DNA of 64,000 bases from NCBI GenBank assembly GCA_001556125.1, contig LSIG01000136.1, positions 1 to 64,000 on the forward strand, in the 5' to 3' direction. Positions 25,494 through 33,421 of the stretch are shown piece after piece. Position 1 is the first letter of the stretch. Every line of letters starts with the position of its first letter. Origin of the DNA: Rhizobiales bacterium CCH10-E5 (GTDB lineage: Bacteria > Pseudomonadota > Alphaproteobacteria > Rhizobiales > Beijerinckiaceae). The notes under the pieces were generated by a model. It did not search any database. It saw nothing but the letters and a program-made list of their open reading frames with translations, and was not told the DNA's origin. The translations under genes and the position numbers were made by a program.

Positions 25494-25696
25494 GCGCGCG
25501 GCTGCTGGGCTGGGCCGCCACCTTCATCGCCTGCGCGCTCGCCGGCGTGGTCTTCACGACCTCGGCGCCTCTGGCTGCGATGATCGGCCTCGGCGAACTG
25601 CATCTCGTCCTCCGCCTCGGCGTGACCGTCATCGCGCTCGGCCTGTTCGACATGCTGCTGACGCGGCTGCTGACACGCCTTCACCCCCATCCCTGA
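25490..25696 (+). CDS. Small two-helix membrane protein
   Basis: The product is 68 aa, with an ATGA overlap with the upstream gene. Two hydrophobic helices (about 5-30 and 40-60, VLRLGVTVIALGLFDMLLTRLL) and a His-containing tail (LHPHP). It closes the coupled membrane operon and is probably a small subunit or stabiliser. The SDR gene begins 24 bases later and may still be in the same transcript. Confidence 0.65.
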   Translation: MSARLLGWAATFIACALAGVVFTTSAPLAAMIGLGELHLVLRLGVTVIALGLFDMLLTRLLTRLHPHP

Positions 25697-25720
25697 CCCG
25701 AGAAGCACTGGATCCCGACG

Positions 25721-26431
25721 ATGACAGACAGCTCCCCCATCGTGATGGTCACCGGCGCGGCCGGCAATGTCGGGCGCGCTCTGCTGGCGACGCTCGCCAG
25801 CGGCGGGCATCGCATCGTCGCGATCGACCGGCAGGCGGCCGCCATCGAGGAGCTGCTGGCGCCCTTCGGTGGACGTGAGCGGCATCTCGTGCTGCCCGAT
25901 CTCGACCTGTTCGACGCCGCCGCCTGCGACGGTGCGATCCGGGCCTCGCTCGCGCGCTATGGCAGGATCGACGGCATCGCCCATACGGTCGGCGGTTTTG
26001 CCTCCGCGGCGGCGGCCGAAGGCGGCCCCGAACTATGGGAGCAGATGTACCGGCTCAACGTGCTGACCACGCTGAACATCTTCCGTGCGGCACTGCCGCC
26101 GATGCGAGCGGTCGGGCGGGGCAGCCTCGTCGCCATCGGCGCGGGGGCCGCGATCAAGGCGCCGGCGGGGCTGTCGGCCTATGCGGGAGCGAAGAGCGCG
26201 GTGCACCGTCTGATCGAAAGTTTTGCCGACGAATTGAAGACCGACGGCATTCGGGTCAATGCGATCCTGCCCTCGATCATCGACACCCCCCAGAACCGCG
26301 CTGCCATGCCGGATGCCGACCACGAAGCCTGGGTCCGCCCGCGCGAGATCGCGGATGCGATCCGCTTTCTGCTGGCGGAGGACGCCAGCGGCATCACCGG
26401 CGCCTTCATCCCGGTGACGGGGAGGCTCTGA
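25721..26431 (+). CDS. SDR-family protein lacking the usual catalytic serine
   Basis: The product is 236 aa. It has a Rossmann start VMVTGAAGNVGRAL with the SDR glycine-rich loop and YAGAKSAVH with the Y-x-x-x-K pair. However, the position 13 residues before the Tyr, where Ser normally sits, is Ala in the GAGAAIKAPAG stretch. The C-terminus (ITGAFIPVTG) is like other SDRs. Loss of the Ser suggests altered or lost oxidoreductase activity. The substrate is unknown. It follows the membrane redox operon closely on the same strand. Confidence 0.8.
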   Translation: MTDSSPIVMVTGAAGNVGRALLATLASGGHRIVAIDRQAAAIEELLAPFGGRERHLVLPDLDLFDAAACDGAIRASLARYGRIDGIAHTVGGFASAAAAEGGPELWEQMYRLNVLTTLNIFRAALPPMRAVGRGSLVAIGAGAAIKAPAGLSAYAGAKSAVHRLIESFADELKTDGIRVNAILPSIIDTPQNRAAMPDADHEAWVRPREIADAIRFLLAEDASGITGAFIPVTGRL

Positions 26432-26656
26432 CGCCTTTTCCCGTCGACGCGGCGCGTGCTGCGGGCGGAGGGACGCCACAGCCGTCGTCAAAAGGGCATG
26501 GACGTGAGGCAGCGTACCGGTCTAGTCTCACCATGCGCGCCCTCGCGCCTCTCCCCCTCCCTCGCCCGACCTGAGCCGAGCCCGCTTGAAGCTGGTTCCA
26601 AGTGGAACTACGCTGCCTGCAACGCACCGGACGAAAGGGTGCGATGGAGGAGACGG

Positions 26657-27691
26657 ATGATGACCCGCATGATCAGCAAAATCGCGACGCTCGGCTTCCT
26701 GGCGGCGGTCGCCGCCGTGGCGGCCAGCCCCGCTTCCGCGCAGGCCACGCTCGACACGGTGAAGAAGCGCGGCAAGGTGCTGTGCGGCGTGTCGCCGAGT
26801 TCGGCAGGCTATTCCTTCGCCGACGACAAGGGCGTGCGGAAGGGCTTCGATTCCGACGTCTGCCGGGCGATCTCGTCTGCGGTGTTCGGCGCGCCGGACA
26901 AGGTCGAGTTCGTGCCGCTGAACACGAATATCCGCTTCCAGGCGCTGCAGTCCGGCGAGATCGACGTGCTCTCGCGCCAGACCACGATGACCTTCTCGCG
27001 CGACAATTCGCTCGGCCTCGATTTCGGGCCGGTGGTCTTCTATGACGGCCAGGGCCTGATGGTGAACGCCAAGCTCGGCGTGAAGAGCGCCAGCGAGCTC
27101 TCCCAGGCGGCGATCTGCCTGCTGCCCGGCACGACGACGCTGCAGAACCTCGAGGACTTCTTCAAGCCGCGCGGCATCAAATACGAATCCGTCGTCTTCG
27201 AGGACAACAACGAGTGGCGCAACGCCTTCTTCTCGGGCCGCTGCGACGTCATCACCTCCGACCGCTCCGACCTCGCCTCGGTCCGCGCCGTCGCCAATGA
27301 TCCCAAGCAGTTCGTGATCCTGCCCGAGACGATCTCCAAGGAGCCGCTGGCGCCGGTAGTGCGCCAGAACGACAGCAACTGGAAGGACATCGTCTCCTGG
27401 TCCGTCTACACGCTGATCGCGGCGGAGGAGTACGGCATCACCCAGGCCAATGTCGACGAGAAGCTCCAGAGCAAGGAGCCCGAGGTGCAGCGCATGCTCG
27501 GCGTCAGCGGCGATCTCGGCAAGATGCTGAACCTCGACAACAAATGGGCCTACAACATCATCAAGCAGAACGGCAATTACGGTGAGTTCTTCGAGCGCAA
27601 CCTCGGCGAATCGACGCGTCTGGGCCTGACGCGCGGCCCCAACCAGCTTTGGACCAAGGGCGGGCTGCTCTACTCCCCGCCGTTCCGTTGA
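26657..27691 (+). CDS. aapJ: Amino-acid ABC transporter substrate-binding protein (AapJ/BztA-type)
   Basis: The product is 344 aa from the first of two adjacent ATGs at 26657, behind GGAGGAG. A signal peptide (FLAAVAAVAASPASAQA) with Ala-x-Ala cut precedes TLDTVKKRGKVLCGVSPSSAGYS, the typical polar amino-acid binding fold. The 344-residue length and DVLSRQTTMTFSRD place it with AapJ and BztA, the broad general L-amino-acid binders of rhizobia. It delivers amino acids in the periplasm to the two permeases encoded next. Two hairpins follow the gene. Confidence 0.93.
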   Translation: MMTRMISKIATLGFLAAVAAVAASPASAQATLDTVKKRGKVLCGVSPSSAGYSFADDKGVRKGFDSDVCRAISSAVFGAPDKVEFVPLNTNIRFQALQSGEIDVLSRQTTMTFSRDNSLGLDFGPVVFYDGQGLMVNAKLGVKSASELSQAAICLLPGTTTLQNLEDFFKPRGIKYESVVFEDNNEWRNAFFSGRCDVITSDRSDLASVRAVANDPKQFVILPETISKEPLAPVVRQNDSNWKDIVSWSVYTLIAAEEYGITQANVDEKLQSKEPEVQRMLGVSGDLGKMLNLDNKWAYNIIKQNGNYGEFFERNLGESTRLGLTRGPNQLWTKGGLLYSPPFR

Positions 27692-27699
27692 GCGACGCC

Positions 27700-27756
27700 G
27701 GCCCCTGAACAGGGGCCGAGACCGGACCCCGCGGGCGGCGCGACGGCGCCGCCCGC
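27700..27756 (+). promoter_or_regulatory. Two tandem GC hairpins between aapJ and aapQ
   Basis: A perfect 8-bp inverted repeat (27700-27707 with 27710-27717) is followed by a perfect 11-bp stem (27731-27741 with 27746-27756, GACG loop). No T-run follows, so they probably act as partial terminators or mRNA stabilisers that make binding protein in excess of the permeases, a known arrangement in binding-protein operons. Confidence 0.6.
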
Positions 27757-27780
27757 CTTGCCCGTCGCCCGGAGTCCGCC

Positions 27781-28953
27781 ATGGCCGCCACCTCCTCAAA
27801 TCCGCTGCGCCTGCTCAACGACCTGCGCGTGCGGGCCGTGCTCTATCAGGTCGTGGCGGTGGTGCTGGTCGTCGGCGTCGGGCTCTATCTCTTCGGCAAC
27901 GTCTCGCGGAAACTGGCGGAGCAGAACATCGCCACCGGCTTCGCCTATCTCGACCGGCCGGCCGGCTTCGTCATCAGCCAGTCCTTCATCGCCTATGATT
28001 CCAGCAACAGCTACGCGCGGGCGCTGCTGGTCGGCATTCTCAACACGGTTTTCGTCTCGATCTTCGCGGTGCTGCTCTCGACCGTTCTCGGACTCGTCGT
28101 CGGCATCGCGCGGCTCTCGCGCAACCCGATGCTGTCGCTGCTGGCGAAGCTCTATGTCGAGGCGCTGCGCAACGTCCCGCTGCTGCTCTACCTCTTCCTC
28201 TGGTACGCGCTGATCGTCACCGTGTTTCCGCCGGTGCGCGAAGCCTGGCAGCCGATCCCTGAGGTCTTCGTCAGCAATGGCGGGCTGATCGTGCCCTCGC
28301 TGCGCTGGTCGCCTGCCCATAGCGGCATGTTGCTGGCGGCCCTCGCAGGTGTCGTCCTCGCCTTCGTCGTGGCCGGGCGGCTGCGGCGGCGCCGGGTCGC
28401 GACCGGCATCGAGCGGCGGTCCTGGCCTCTCGTCCTGGCCGCCTTGCTGATCCCGCCCTTGCTGGCGGCGATCCTGCTGCAGCCGGACCTCGTCGTGAAC
28501 TGGCCGGAAAAGGGCCGCTTCCGCATCACCGGCGGGCTGCAGGTCACGCCGGAATTCACCGCGCTGCTGGTCGGGCTCGGCCTCTCGGCTTCGGCCGGCA
28601 TCGCCGAGATCGTGCGCGCCGGCATCCTCTCCGTCGGGCGCGGACAATGGGAGGCGTCACGCTCGGTCGGGCTGCGCGACGGGCAGACGATGCGGCTCGT
28701 GGTGCTGCCGCAGGCGCTGCGCGTGATCGTGCCGCCGCTGACGAGCTCCTATCTCTCAACCTTCAAGAACTCGTCGCTGGCGATCGCGATCGGCTATCCC
28801 GACCTCGTCATGGTCTCGAACACGACGATGAACCAGACCGGCCAGGCGATCGAGGGCATCGCCATCTTCATGCTCGTCTATCTCGGCATGTCGATCACGA
28901 TCTCGCTGTTCATGAACTGGTACAATGCGCGCGTCGCGCTGGTGGAGCGCTGA
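27781..28953 (+). CDS. aapQ: Amino-acid ABC transporter permease (AapQ/BztB-type)
   Basis: The product is 390 aa. The long N-terminal region with FGNVSRKLAEQNIATGFAYLDRPAGF is diagnostic of the AapQ/BztB branch. The amino-acid permease core begins at ALLVGILNTVFVS and includes VEALRNVPLLLYLFLWY, then after a long insert SASAGIAEIVRAGILSVGRGQWEASRSVG, the EAA loop that contacts the ATPase. The insert of about 100 residues between helices is also typical for this branch. It pairs with AapM in the inner membrane. Confidence 0.93.
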   Translation: MAATSSNPLRLLNDLRVRAVLYQVVAVVLVVGVGLYLFGNVSRKLAEQNIATGFAYLDRPAGFVISQSFIAYDSSNSYARALLVGILNTVFVSIFAVLLSTVLGLVVGIARLSRNPMLSLLAKLYVEALRNVPLLLYLFLWYALIVTVFPPVREAWQPIPEVFVSNGGLIVPSLRWSPAHSGMLLAALAGVVLAFVVAGRLRRRRVATGIERRSWPLVLAALLIPPLLAAILLQPDLVVNWPEKGRFRITGGLQVTPEFTALLVGLGLSASAGIAEIVRAGILSVGRGQWEASRSVGLRDGQTMRLVVLPQALRVIVPPLTSSYLSTFKNSSLAIAIGYPDLVMVSNTTMNQTGQAIEGIAIFMLVYLGMSITISLFMNWYNARVALVER

Positions 28954-28954
28954 G

Positions 28955-30079
28955 ATGGCCACCGCCGCGGAGATGGACGCGCTCAACACCGCACGCGAGA
29001 CCCTGCCCGCCCCGCGGCAGCGCGGCCTCTCCGCCCCGCTGAAGCGCTATTTCGGCACGCCGCTGAACGCGCTGATCACGCTGGTCTGCCTGTGGCTGAT
29101 GGTGCGGCTCGCCACCGCCGCCTGGGGCTGGCTGGTGACCCGCGCGGTGATGGAGGGCGGGCCGGAGGCCTGCAAGGGCGGCACGGGCGCGTGCTGGCCC
29201 TTCCTGGCCGCGAAGCTGCGCTTCATGATCTTCGGCTTCTACCCCTACGACGAGCATTGGCGCCCGGCGCTGGCGCTCGGGCTCTTCTTGTGTGCGATCA
29301 TCATCTCGATGATGCCGCGCTTCTGGGGGCGCGGGCTGGTCTGGCTCTGGATCGCGGTGCCGCTGATCTGCGGCGTCCTGATGTATGGCGGCGTCTTCGG
29401 GCTGCCGGTCGTGACCACGACGAACTGGGGCGGGCTGCCGCTCTCCTTCATGCTCTCCTTCGTCGGGCTGGCGCTGGGCTTCCCGCTCGGCGTGGTGCTG
29501 GCGCTGGCGCGCAGTTCCAAGCTTCCCGCGATCCAGGTCATCGCGATCATCTTCATCGAGGTCGTCCGCGGCGTGCCGCTGGTCTCGATCCTGTTCATGG
29601 CCTCGGTGATGCTGCCGCTGTTCATGCCGGACGGGCTGACGGTCGACAAACTGCTGCGGGCGCAGGTCGCGATCATCATCTTCGCCGGCGCCTATATCGC
29701 CGAGACGGTGCGCGGTGGGCTGCAGGCCGTGCCGAAGGGCCAGCACGAGGCGGCGGCGGCGCTCGGGCTCGGCTACTGGCTCGCCATGCGCAAGATCATC
29801 CTGCCGCAGGCGCTGAAGATCGTGATCCCGCCGCTGGTCAACATCTTCATCGGCTTCTTCCAGGACACCACGCTGGTCACCATCATCGGCCTGCTCGATT
29901 TCCTCGACACGGTGCGCGCCTCGCTGCGCGATCCGAACTGGCAGGGCATCGCGGTGATCGAGGGCTATGTCTTCGCGGCGCTGGTCTATGCCGTGTTCAG
30001 CTATGCGATGGGCTCCTACAGCCGCTTCCTCGAGCGACGCCTCAAGACAGACCACGATCGCAGCGCGGCTGGCGGATGA
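28955..30079 (+). CDS. aapM: Amino-acid ABC transporter permease (AapM/BztC-type)
   Basis: The product is 374 aa from the ATG at 28955, overlapping the region just after the aapQ stop by one base spacing. A long N-terminal part with FYPYDEHWRPALALG precedes the permease core: IEVVRGVPLVSILFMASVM, then GAYIAETVRGGLQAVPKGQHEAAAALG, the EAA coupling motif. It forms the heteromeric channel with AapQ. The aapP ATPase gene that normally follows is absent: the next gene, after a 116-base gap, encodes a thioredoxin-like protein. Confidence 0.93.
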   Translation: MATAAEMDALNTARETLPAPRQRGLSAPLKRYFGTPLNALITLVCLWLMVRLATAAWGWLVTRAVMEGGPEACKGGTGACWPFLAAKLRFMIFGFYPYDEHWRPALALGLFLCAIIISMMPRFWGRGLVWLWIAVPLICGVLMYGGVFGLPVVTTTNWGGLPLSFMLSFVGLALGFPLGVVLALARSSKLPAIQVIAIIFIEVVRGVPLVSILFMASVMLPLFMPDGLTVDKLLRAQVAIIIFAGAYIAETVRGGLQAVPKGQHEAAAALGLGYWLAMRKIILPQALKIVIPPLVNIFIGFFQDTTLVTIIGLLDFLDTVRASLRDPNWQGIAVIEGYVFAALVYAVFSYAMGSYSRFLERRLKTDHDRSAAGG

Positions 30080-30195
30080 CGCCGCCGCGACAGGCGATCA
30101 TCAACTCGGCGTGATGACGTAACGGACACCAACCACCCTGCGAATGGGCTGATGCCGGGCTTTTGCACCGGCCCCGTCACCCTGCAGAGGTTCCC

Positions 30196-30591
30196 ATGCT
30201 CGACCGTCGCCACGCTCTCGCCACCCTCGCCGCCGCGGCCTTTACGCTCTCGGCCCTGCCGGCCCTCGCCCTCGACAAGACCGCCTTCTCGCAAGCCGCC
30301 TTCGACGCCGCCATGAAGGCCGGCAAGCCCGTTCTGATCGATGTCTCGGCGCCGTGGTGCCCGACTTGCAAGGCGCAGGCGCCGATCCTGTCGGAGCTGA
30401 CCAAGCAGCCACGCTTCAAGAACCTCGTCGTCTTCAATGTCGATTTCGACAGCCAGAAGGACGCGCTGCGCGGCTTCAAGGCTCAGCAGCAGAGCACGCT
30501 GATCGTCTTCAAGGGCGGCACGGAGATGGGGCGCTCGGTCGGAGACACCAACAAGGCTTCGATCGAAGCCCTGCTCGCCCGCGCGATCTGA
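30196..30591 (+). CDS. Exported thioredoxin-family protein
   Basis: The product is 131 aa from the ATG at 30196. An N-terminal export signal with two Arg (MLDRRHALATL...LSALPALALD) may be of the twin-arginine type. The mature part is a thioredoxin fold with APWCPTCKAQAP (C-P-T-C redox pair) and a cis-Pro-region analogue QSTLIVFKGG. It probably works in the periplasm in thiol reduction, taking electrons from the CcdA-like protein encoded 12 bases later. Together they resemble a split DsbD system. Confidence 0.88.
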   Translation: MLDRRHALATLAAAAFTLSALPALALDKTAFSQAAFDAAMKAGKPVLIDVSAPWCPTCKAQAPILSELTKQPRFKNLVVFNVDFDSQKDALRGFKAQQQSTLIVFKGGTEMGRSVGDTNKASIEALLARAI

Positions 30592-30603
30592 GGCTGACGC
30601 GTC

Positions 30604-31320
30604 ATGGCCAGCGCCGGTTTCGCCCTGATCGCAGGGCTCCTGTCGATCCTGTCGCCCTGTGTCCTGCCGCTGCTGCCGATCGTGCTCGGCACGGCGGTCT
30701 CGGAGCATCGCTACGGGCCGGTCGCTTTGGCGGCGGGGCTGGCACTGTCCTTCACCGCGATCGGGCTGTTCGTGGCGACGATCGGCTTCGCCATCGGCCT
30801 CGACACCGGCGTGTTCCGGATGGCGGCTGCGGTCATGCTCGTCCTGCTCGGCCTCGTGCTGATGTTGCCCGTGCTGCACGCGCGGGTGGCGGCAGCGGGC
30901 GGCCCGCTCAGCAACTGGACCGAGCAGCGCTTCGGCGGCTTCTCGCCGAACGGCCTGCGCGGCCAGTTCGGCGTCGGGCTCCTGCTCGGCGCGGTCTGGA
31001 GCCCCTGCGTCGGGCCGACGCTGGGCGCGGCTTCGGTCCTTGCCGCGCAGGGCGAGAATCTCGGCGCGGTCGCGCTGACCATGCTCGCCTTCGGCGTGGG
31101 CGCCGGGCTGCCGCTGATCGCGCTCGGCATGCTGTCGCGATCCCGGCTGATGAGCCTGCGCAACCGCATGATGTCGGCCGGTCAGGGCTTCAAGACGGCG
31201 CTGGGCGGCTTCCTCGTCGCCGTCGGCATCCTGATCCTGACCGGCTGGGACAAGACGCTCGAAGCGGCCCTCGTCGCCGCCTCGCCGGAATGGCTGACGC
31301 GGCTGACGACCTCGTTCTGA
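30604..31320 (+). CDS. CcdA/DsbD-like thiol-disulfide transmembrane transporter
   Basis: The product is 238 aa with six membrane helices. It has the two hallmark Cys: LSPCVLPLLPIV in helix 1 and AVWSPCVGPTLG in helix 4, each in the (S)PC motif of CcdA proteins. The family carries reducing equivalents from cytoplasmic thioredoxin across the membrane. The partner is almost certainly the exported thioredoxin-like protein encoded just upstream. Possible uses include cytochrome c maturation or repair of oxidised exported proteins. Confidence 0.9.
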   Translation: MASAGFALIAGLLSILSPCVLPLLPIVLGTAVSEHRYGPVALAAGLALSFTAIGLFVATIGFAIGLDTGVFRMAAAVMLVLLGLVLMLPVLHARVAAAGGPLSNWTEQRFGGFSPNGLRGQFGVGLLLGAVWSPCVGPTLGAASVLAAQGENLGAVALTMLAFGVGAGLPLIALGMLSRSRLMSLRNRMMSAGQGFKTALGGFLVAVGILILTGWDKTLEAALVAASPEWLTRLTTSF

Positions 31321-31465
31321 CGCCCCATCCGCTGCAGCGGCCGCAACCGACGCCCTCGCTTTTCGAATAGGCGACGGCGGCGCTCTCGCCTAGATACGGG
31401 GCGCGCCTTCGGGCGTGGTGCGCCCCGGATATCCCTTCGGGCGCTCGCGATTGGACGCTCGCCCG

Positions 31466-32716
31466 ATGCCGACCAGCTCTTCCCCGATTCCGCCGACCGC
31501 CGACGCCTTCGACCTTCTCGTGATCGGCGCCTCCTATGCGGGGCTCGCCATCGCCGCAGCCGCACGCGAGGCCGGCTTTGCCGGCACCATCGGATTGGCG
31601 GGGGACGAGGCCGAACTGCCCTATCAGCGCCCGCCCCTGTCGAAGGGCTTCCTGCTCGGCAAGGCGGGAGCCCATCTGCCGTTGAAGGCGGCCTCCTTCT
31701 TTGCCGAGGCGGACATCGCCTTCCTGCCGCGCCGCCATGCGGTCACGCTCGACCGCGAAGCCCGCCAGGTGCATTTCGCGGACGGCTCGGTGCTCGGCTA
31801 CGGGCAGCTCGCGCTCGCGACCGGGGCACGGGCGGCGGCCTTGCGTTGCGAGGGCGCGACGCTCGACGGCGTCCTCGCCCTGCGCTCGCTCGACGATGCG
31901 CAGGCACTCAATGCGCGGCTCGCAGCGGCGCAGGCGATCGTGATCATTGGCGGCGGCTTCATCGGGCTCGAGGTCGCCTCCGCCGCGGTCACGCTCGGCA
32001 AGCAGGTCACGGTGATCGAGGCCGGGCCGCGGCTGATCGGCCATGCCGTCGCCCCGGAGATCTCCGCCTACATGCAGGGCGTGCATGAGCGGCAGGGCGT
32101 CGCGATCCGGCTCGACACGCGCGTCGCACGCATCGAGGGCGAGGGCGGCAAGGTTACGGCGGTGCTCTGCGCCGACGGTTCGCGCCTTCCCTGCGACCTC
32201 GTGCTGGCTGCCGTCGGGGCCGTGCCGAATGTCGAGATGGCTGCGGCGGCGGGGCTCGCGATGGAGGACGGGATCGCGGTCGACGAATACGGACGGACCT
32301 CCGACCCGCTGATCTTCGCCGCGGGCGACTGCACCAGCCATCCGAATGTGCATGCGAGGCGGCGCCTGCGGCTGAGTTCGGTGCAGAACGCCAATGATCA
32401 GGGGCGCATCGTCGGCGCCACCATCGCGGGGCGGGTGGAGCCCCATGCGGCCGTGCCCTGGTTCTGGTCCGACCAGTACGACGTCAAGCTGCAGATGGTC
32501 GGGCTCGGCGTGCCGGGGGGCCCTTCCGTGGTGCGCGGCTCGCCGGCCGAGGGGCGCTTCTCGCTCTTCCGCTATGACGGGCCGCGGCTCGTCGCGATCG
32601 AGAGCATCAACCGCCCGGCCGACCACATGATGGGACGCCGGCTGATCGCAGCCGGGCTCTCGCCGACGCCGGAGCAGGCTGCGGACCCCGCCTTCGATCT
32701 GCGTTCGCTGGCCTGA
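31466..32716 (+). CDS. FAD-dependent ferredoxin/rubredoxin reductase-like protein
   Basis: The product is 416 aa from the ATG at 31466. It has an FAD-binding GASYAGLAIA motif near residue 21, the PYQRPPLSK motif, a second GGGFIGLEVASAAV NAD-binding motif in the middle and the FAADCT-like IFAAGDCTS strand. The C-terminal end fits the reductase C-terminal domain (QYDVKLQMVGLG). Such enzymes reduce ferredoxins of oxygenases or act as general NADH-dependent reductases. No oxygenase or ferredoxin gene is nearby, so the partner is unknown. Confidence 0.88.
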   Translation: MPTSSSPIPPTADAFDLLVIGASYAGLAIAAAAREAGFAGTIGLAGDEAELPYQRPPLSKGFLLGKAGAHLPLKAASFFAEADIAFLPRRHAVTLDREARQVHFADGSVLGYGQLALATGARAAALRCEGATLDGVLALRSLDDAQALNARLAAAQAIVIIGGGFIGLEVASAAVTLGKQVTVIEAGPRLIGHAVAPEISAYMQGVHERQGVAIRLDTRVARIEGEGGKVTAVLCADGSRLPCDLVLAAVGAVPNVEMAAAAGLAMEDGIAVDEYGRTSDPLIFAAGDCTSHPNVHARRRLRLSSVQNANDQGRIVGATIAGRVEPHAAVPWFWSDQYDVKLQMVGLGVPGGPSVVRGSPAEGRFSLFRYDGPRLVAIESINRPADHMMGRRLIAAGLSPTPEQAADPAFDLRSLA

Positions 32717-32827
32717 TCTCCCAAGCCGGCGGGCGCCCGCTGCGCCTTGAAAATGCCGCTTGCCAGCCGTGCGGAATGGGAGTGCCATGCCGCAGGGGTA
32801 CGATGCGCCCCTGCGATGGAGACGACC

Positions 32828-33283
32828 ATGCTGAGGAATGCGATCCTTGCCGGTGCGGCGCTGGCTGCGCTGACGGCCCTGCCGGTGACCCCGGCGGCGG
32901 CGCTGACGATGAAGGAATGCTCCGCCAAGTATCAGGAGGCCAAGAAGGCCAACACGCTCAAGGGCCAGAAGTGGAACGATTTCCGCAAGGCCCAATGCGC
33001 CGACGACGACGCCGACGAGAACGAGGCTGCGGCCGCCGTCTCCGAGCCCGCCGCGCCTGCTGCGACGCCGGCCAAGCCGGCCAGCACGGCCAAGGCCAAG
33101 CCCGCGGTGTTCCCGAAGGCGGTGGCGACCAAGTACAACGACCTCACTGCCGGCAAGGCACGGTTGAAGACCTGCGCCGACCAGTACAACGCCAACAAGG
33201 CGACCAACGCCAATGGCGAACTGAAATGGATCGCCAAGGGCGGCGGCTACTGGAGCCAGTGCAACGCCAAGCTGAAGGGCTGA
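32828..33283 (+). CDS. Exported small repeat-like protein (PsiF-like)
   Basis: The product is 151 aa from the ATG at 32828, with GGAG upstream. The signal peptide (ILAGAALAALTALPVTPAAA) is followed by MKECSAKYQEAKKANTLKGQKWNDFRKAQCA, an Ala- and Pro-rich linker of about 50 residues, and a second unit LKTCADQYNANKATN...WSQCNAKLKG. Two similar Cys-containing units (C-A-x-x-Y...W...C) suggest an internal duplication joined by the linker. Related small proteins in Hyphomicrobiales are of unknown function, probably periplasmic. Confidence 0.75.
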   Translation: MLRNAILAGAALAALTALPVTPAAALTMKECSAKYQEAKKANTLKGQKWNDFRKAQCADDDADENEAAAAVSEPAAPAATPAKPASTAKAKPAVFPKAVATKYNDLTAGKARLKTCADQYNANKATNANGELKWIAKGGGYWSQCNAKLKG

Positions 33284-33300
33284 TCGCACAGCCCCCGCAT

Positions 33301-33408
33301 CGTCATCCTGGACAAGCCGCGCAGCGGCGCAGGCCGGGATCCATCACAGGGCAGCACAGTGCTCGATGATGGATCCCGGTCTTCGCATGCGCGAAGCCCA
33401 GGATGACG
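33301..33408. repeat. Long intergenic palindrome 1
   Basis: An 11-bp perfect outer repeat (33301-33311 with 33398-33408) and a 13-bp perfect inner repeat (33334-33346 with 33367-33379, CCGGGATCCATCA) form a long hairpin between convergent genes. It belongs to a set of six such elements in this window and may act as a bidirectional terminator or mRNA stabiliser. Confidence 0.75.
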
Positions 33409-33421
33409 GGCGCCCTTGTGC

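Noticed and set aside
31190..33289. A long minus-strand open frame opposite the flavoprotein gene
   Set aside because: It is antisense to two well supported genes and has the Arg-, Gly- and His-rich composition of a shadow frame.
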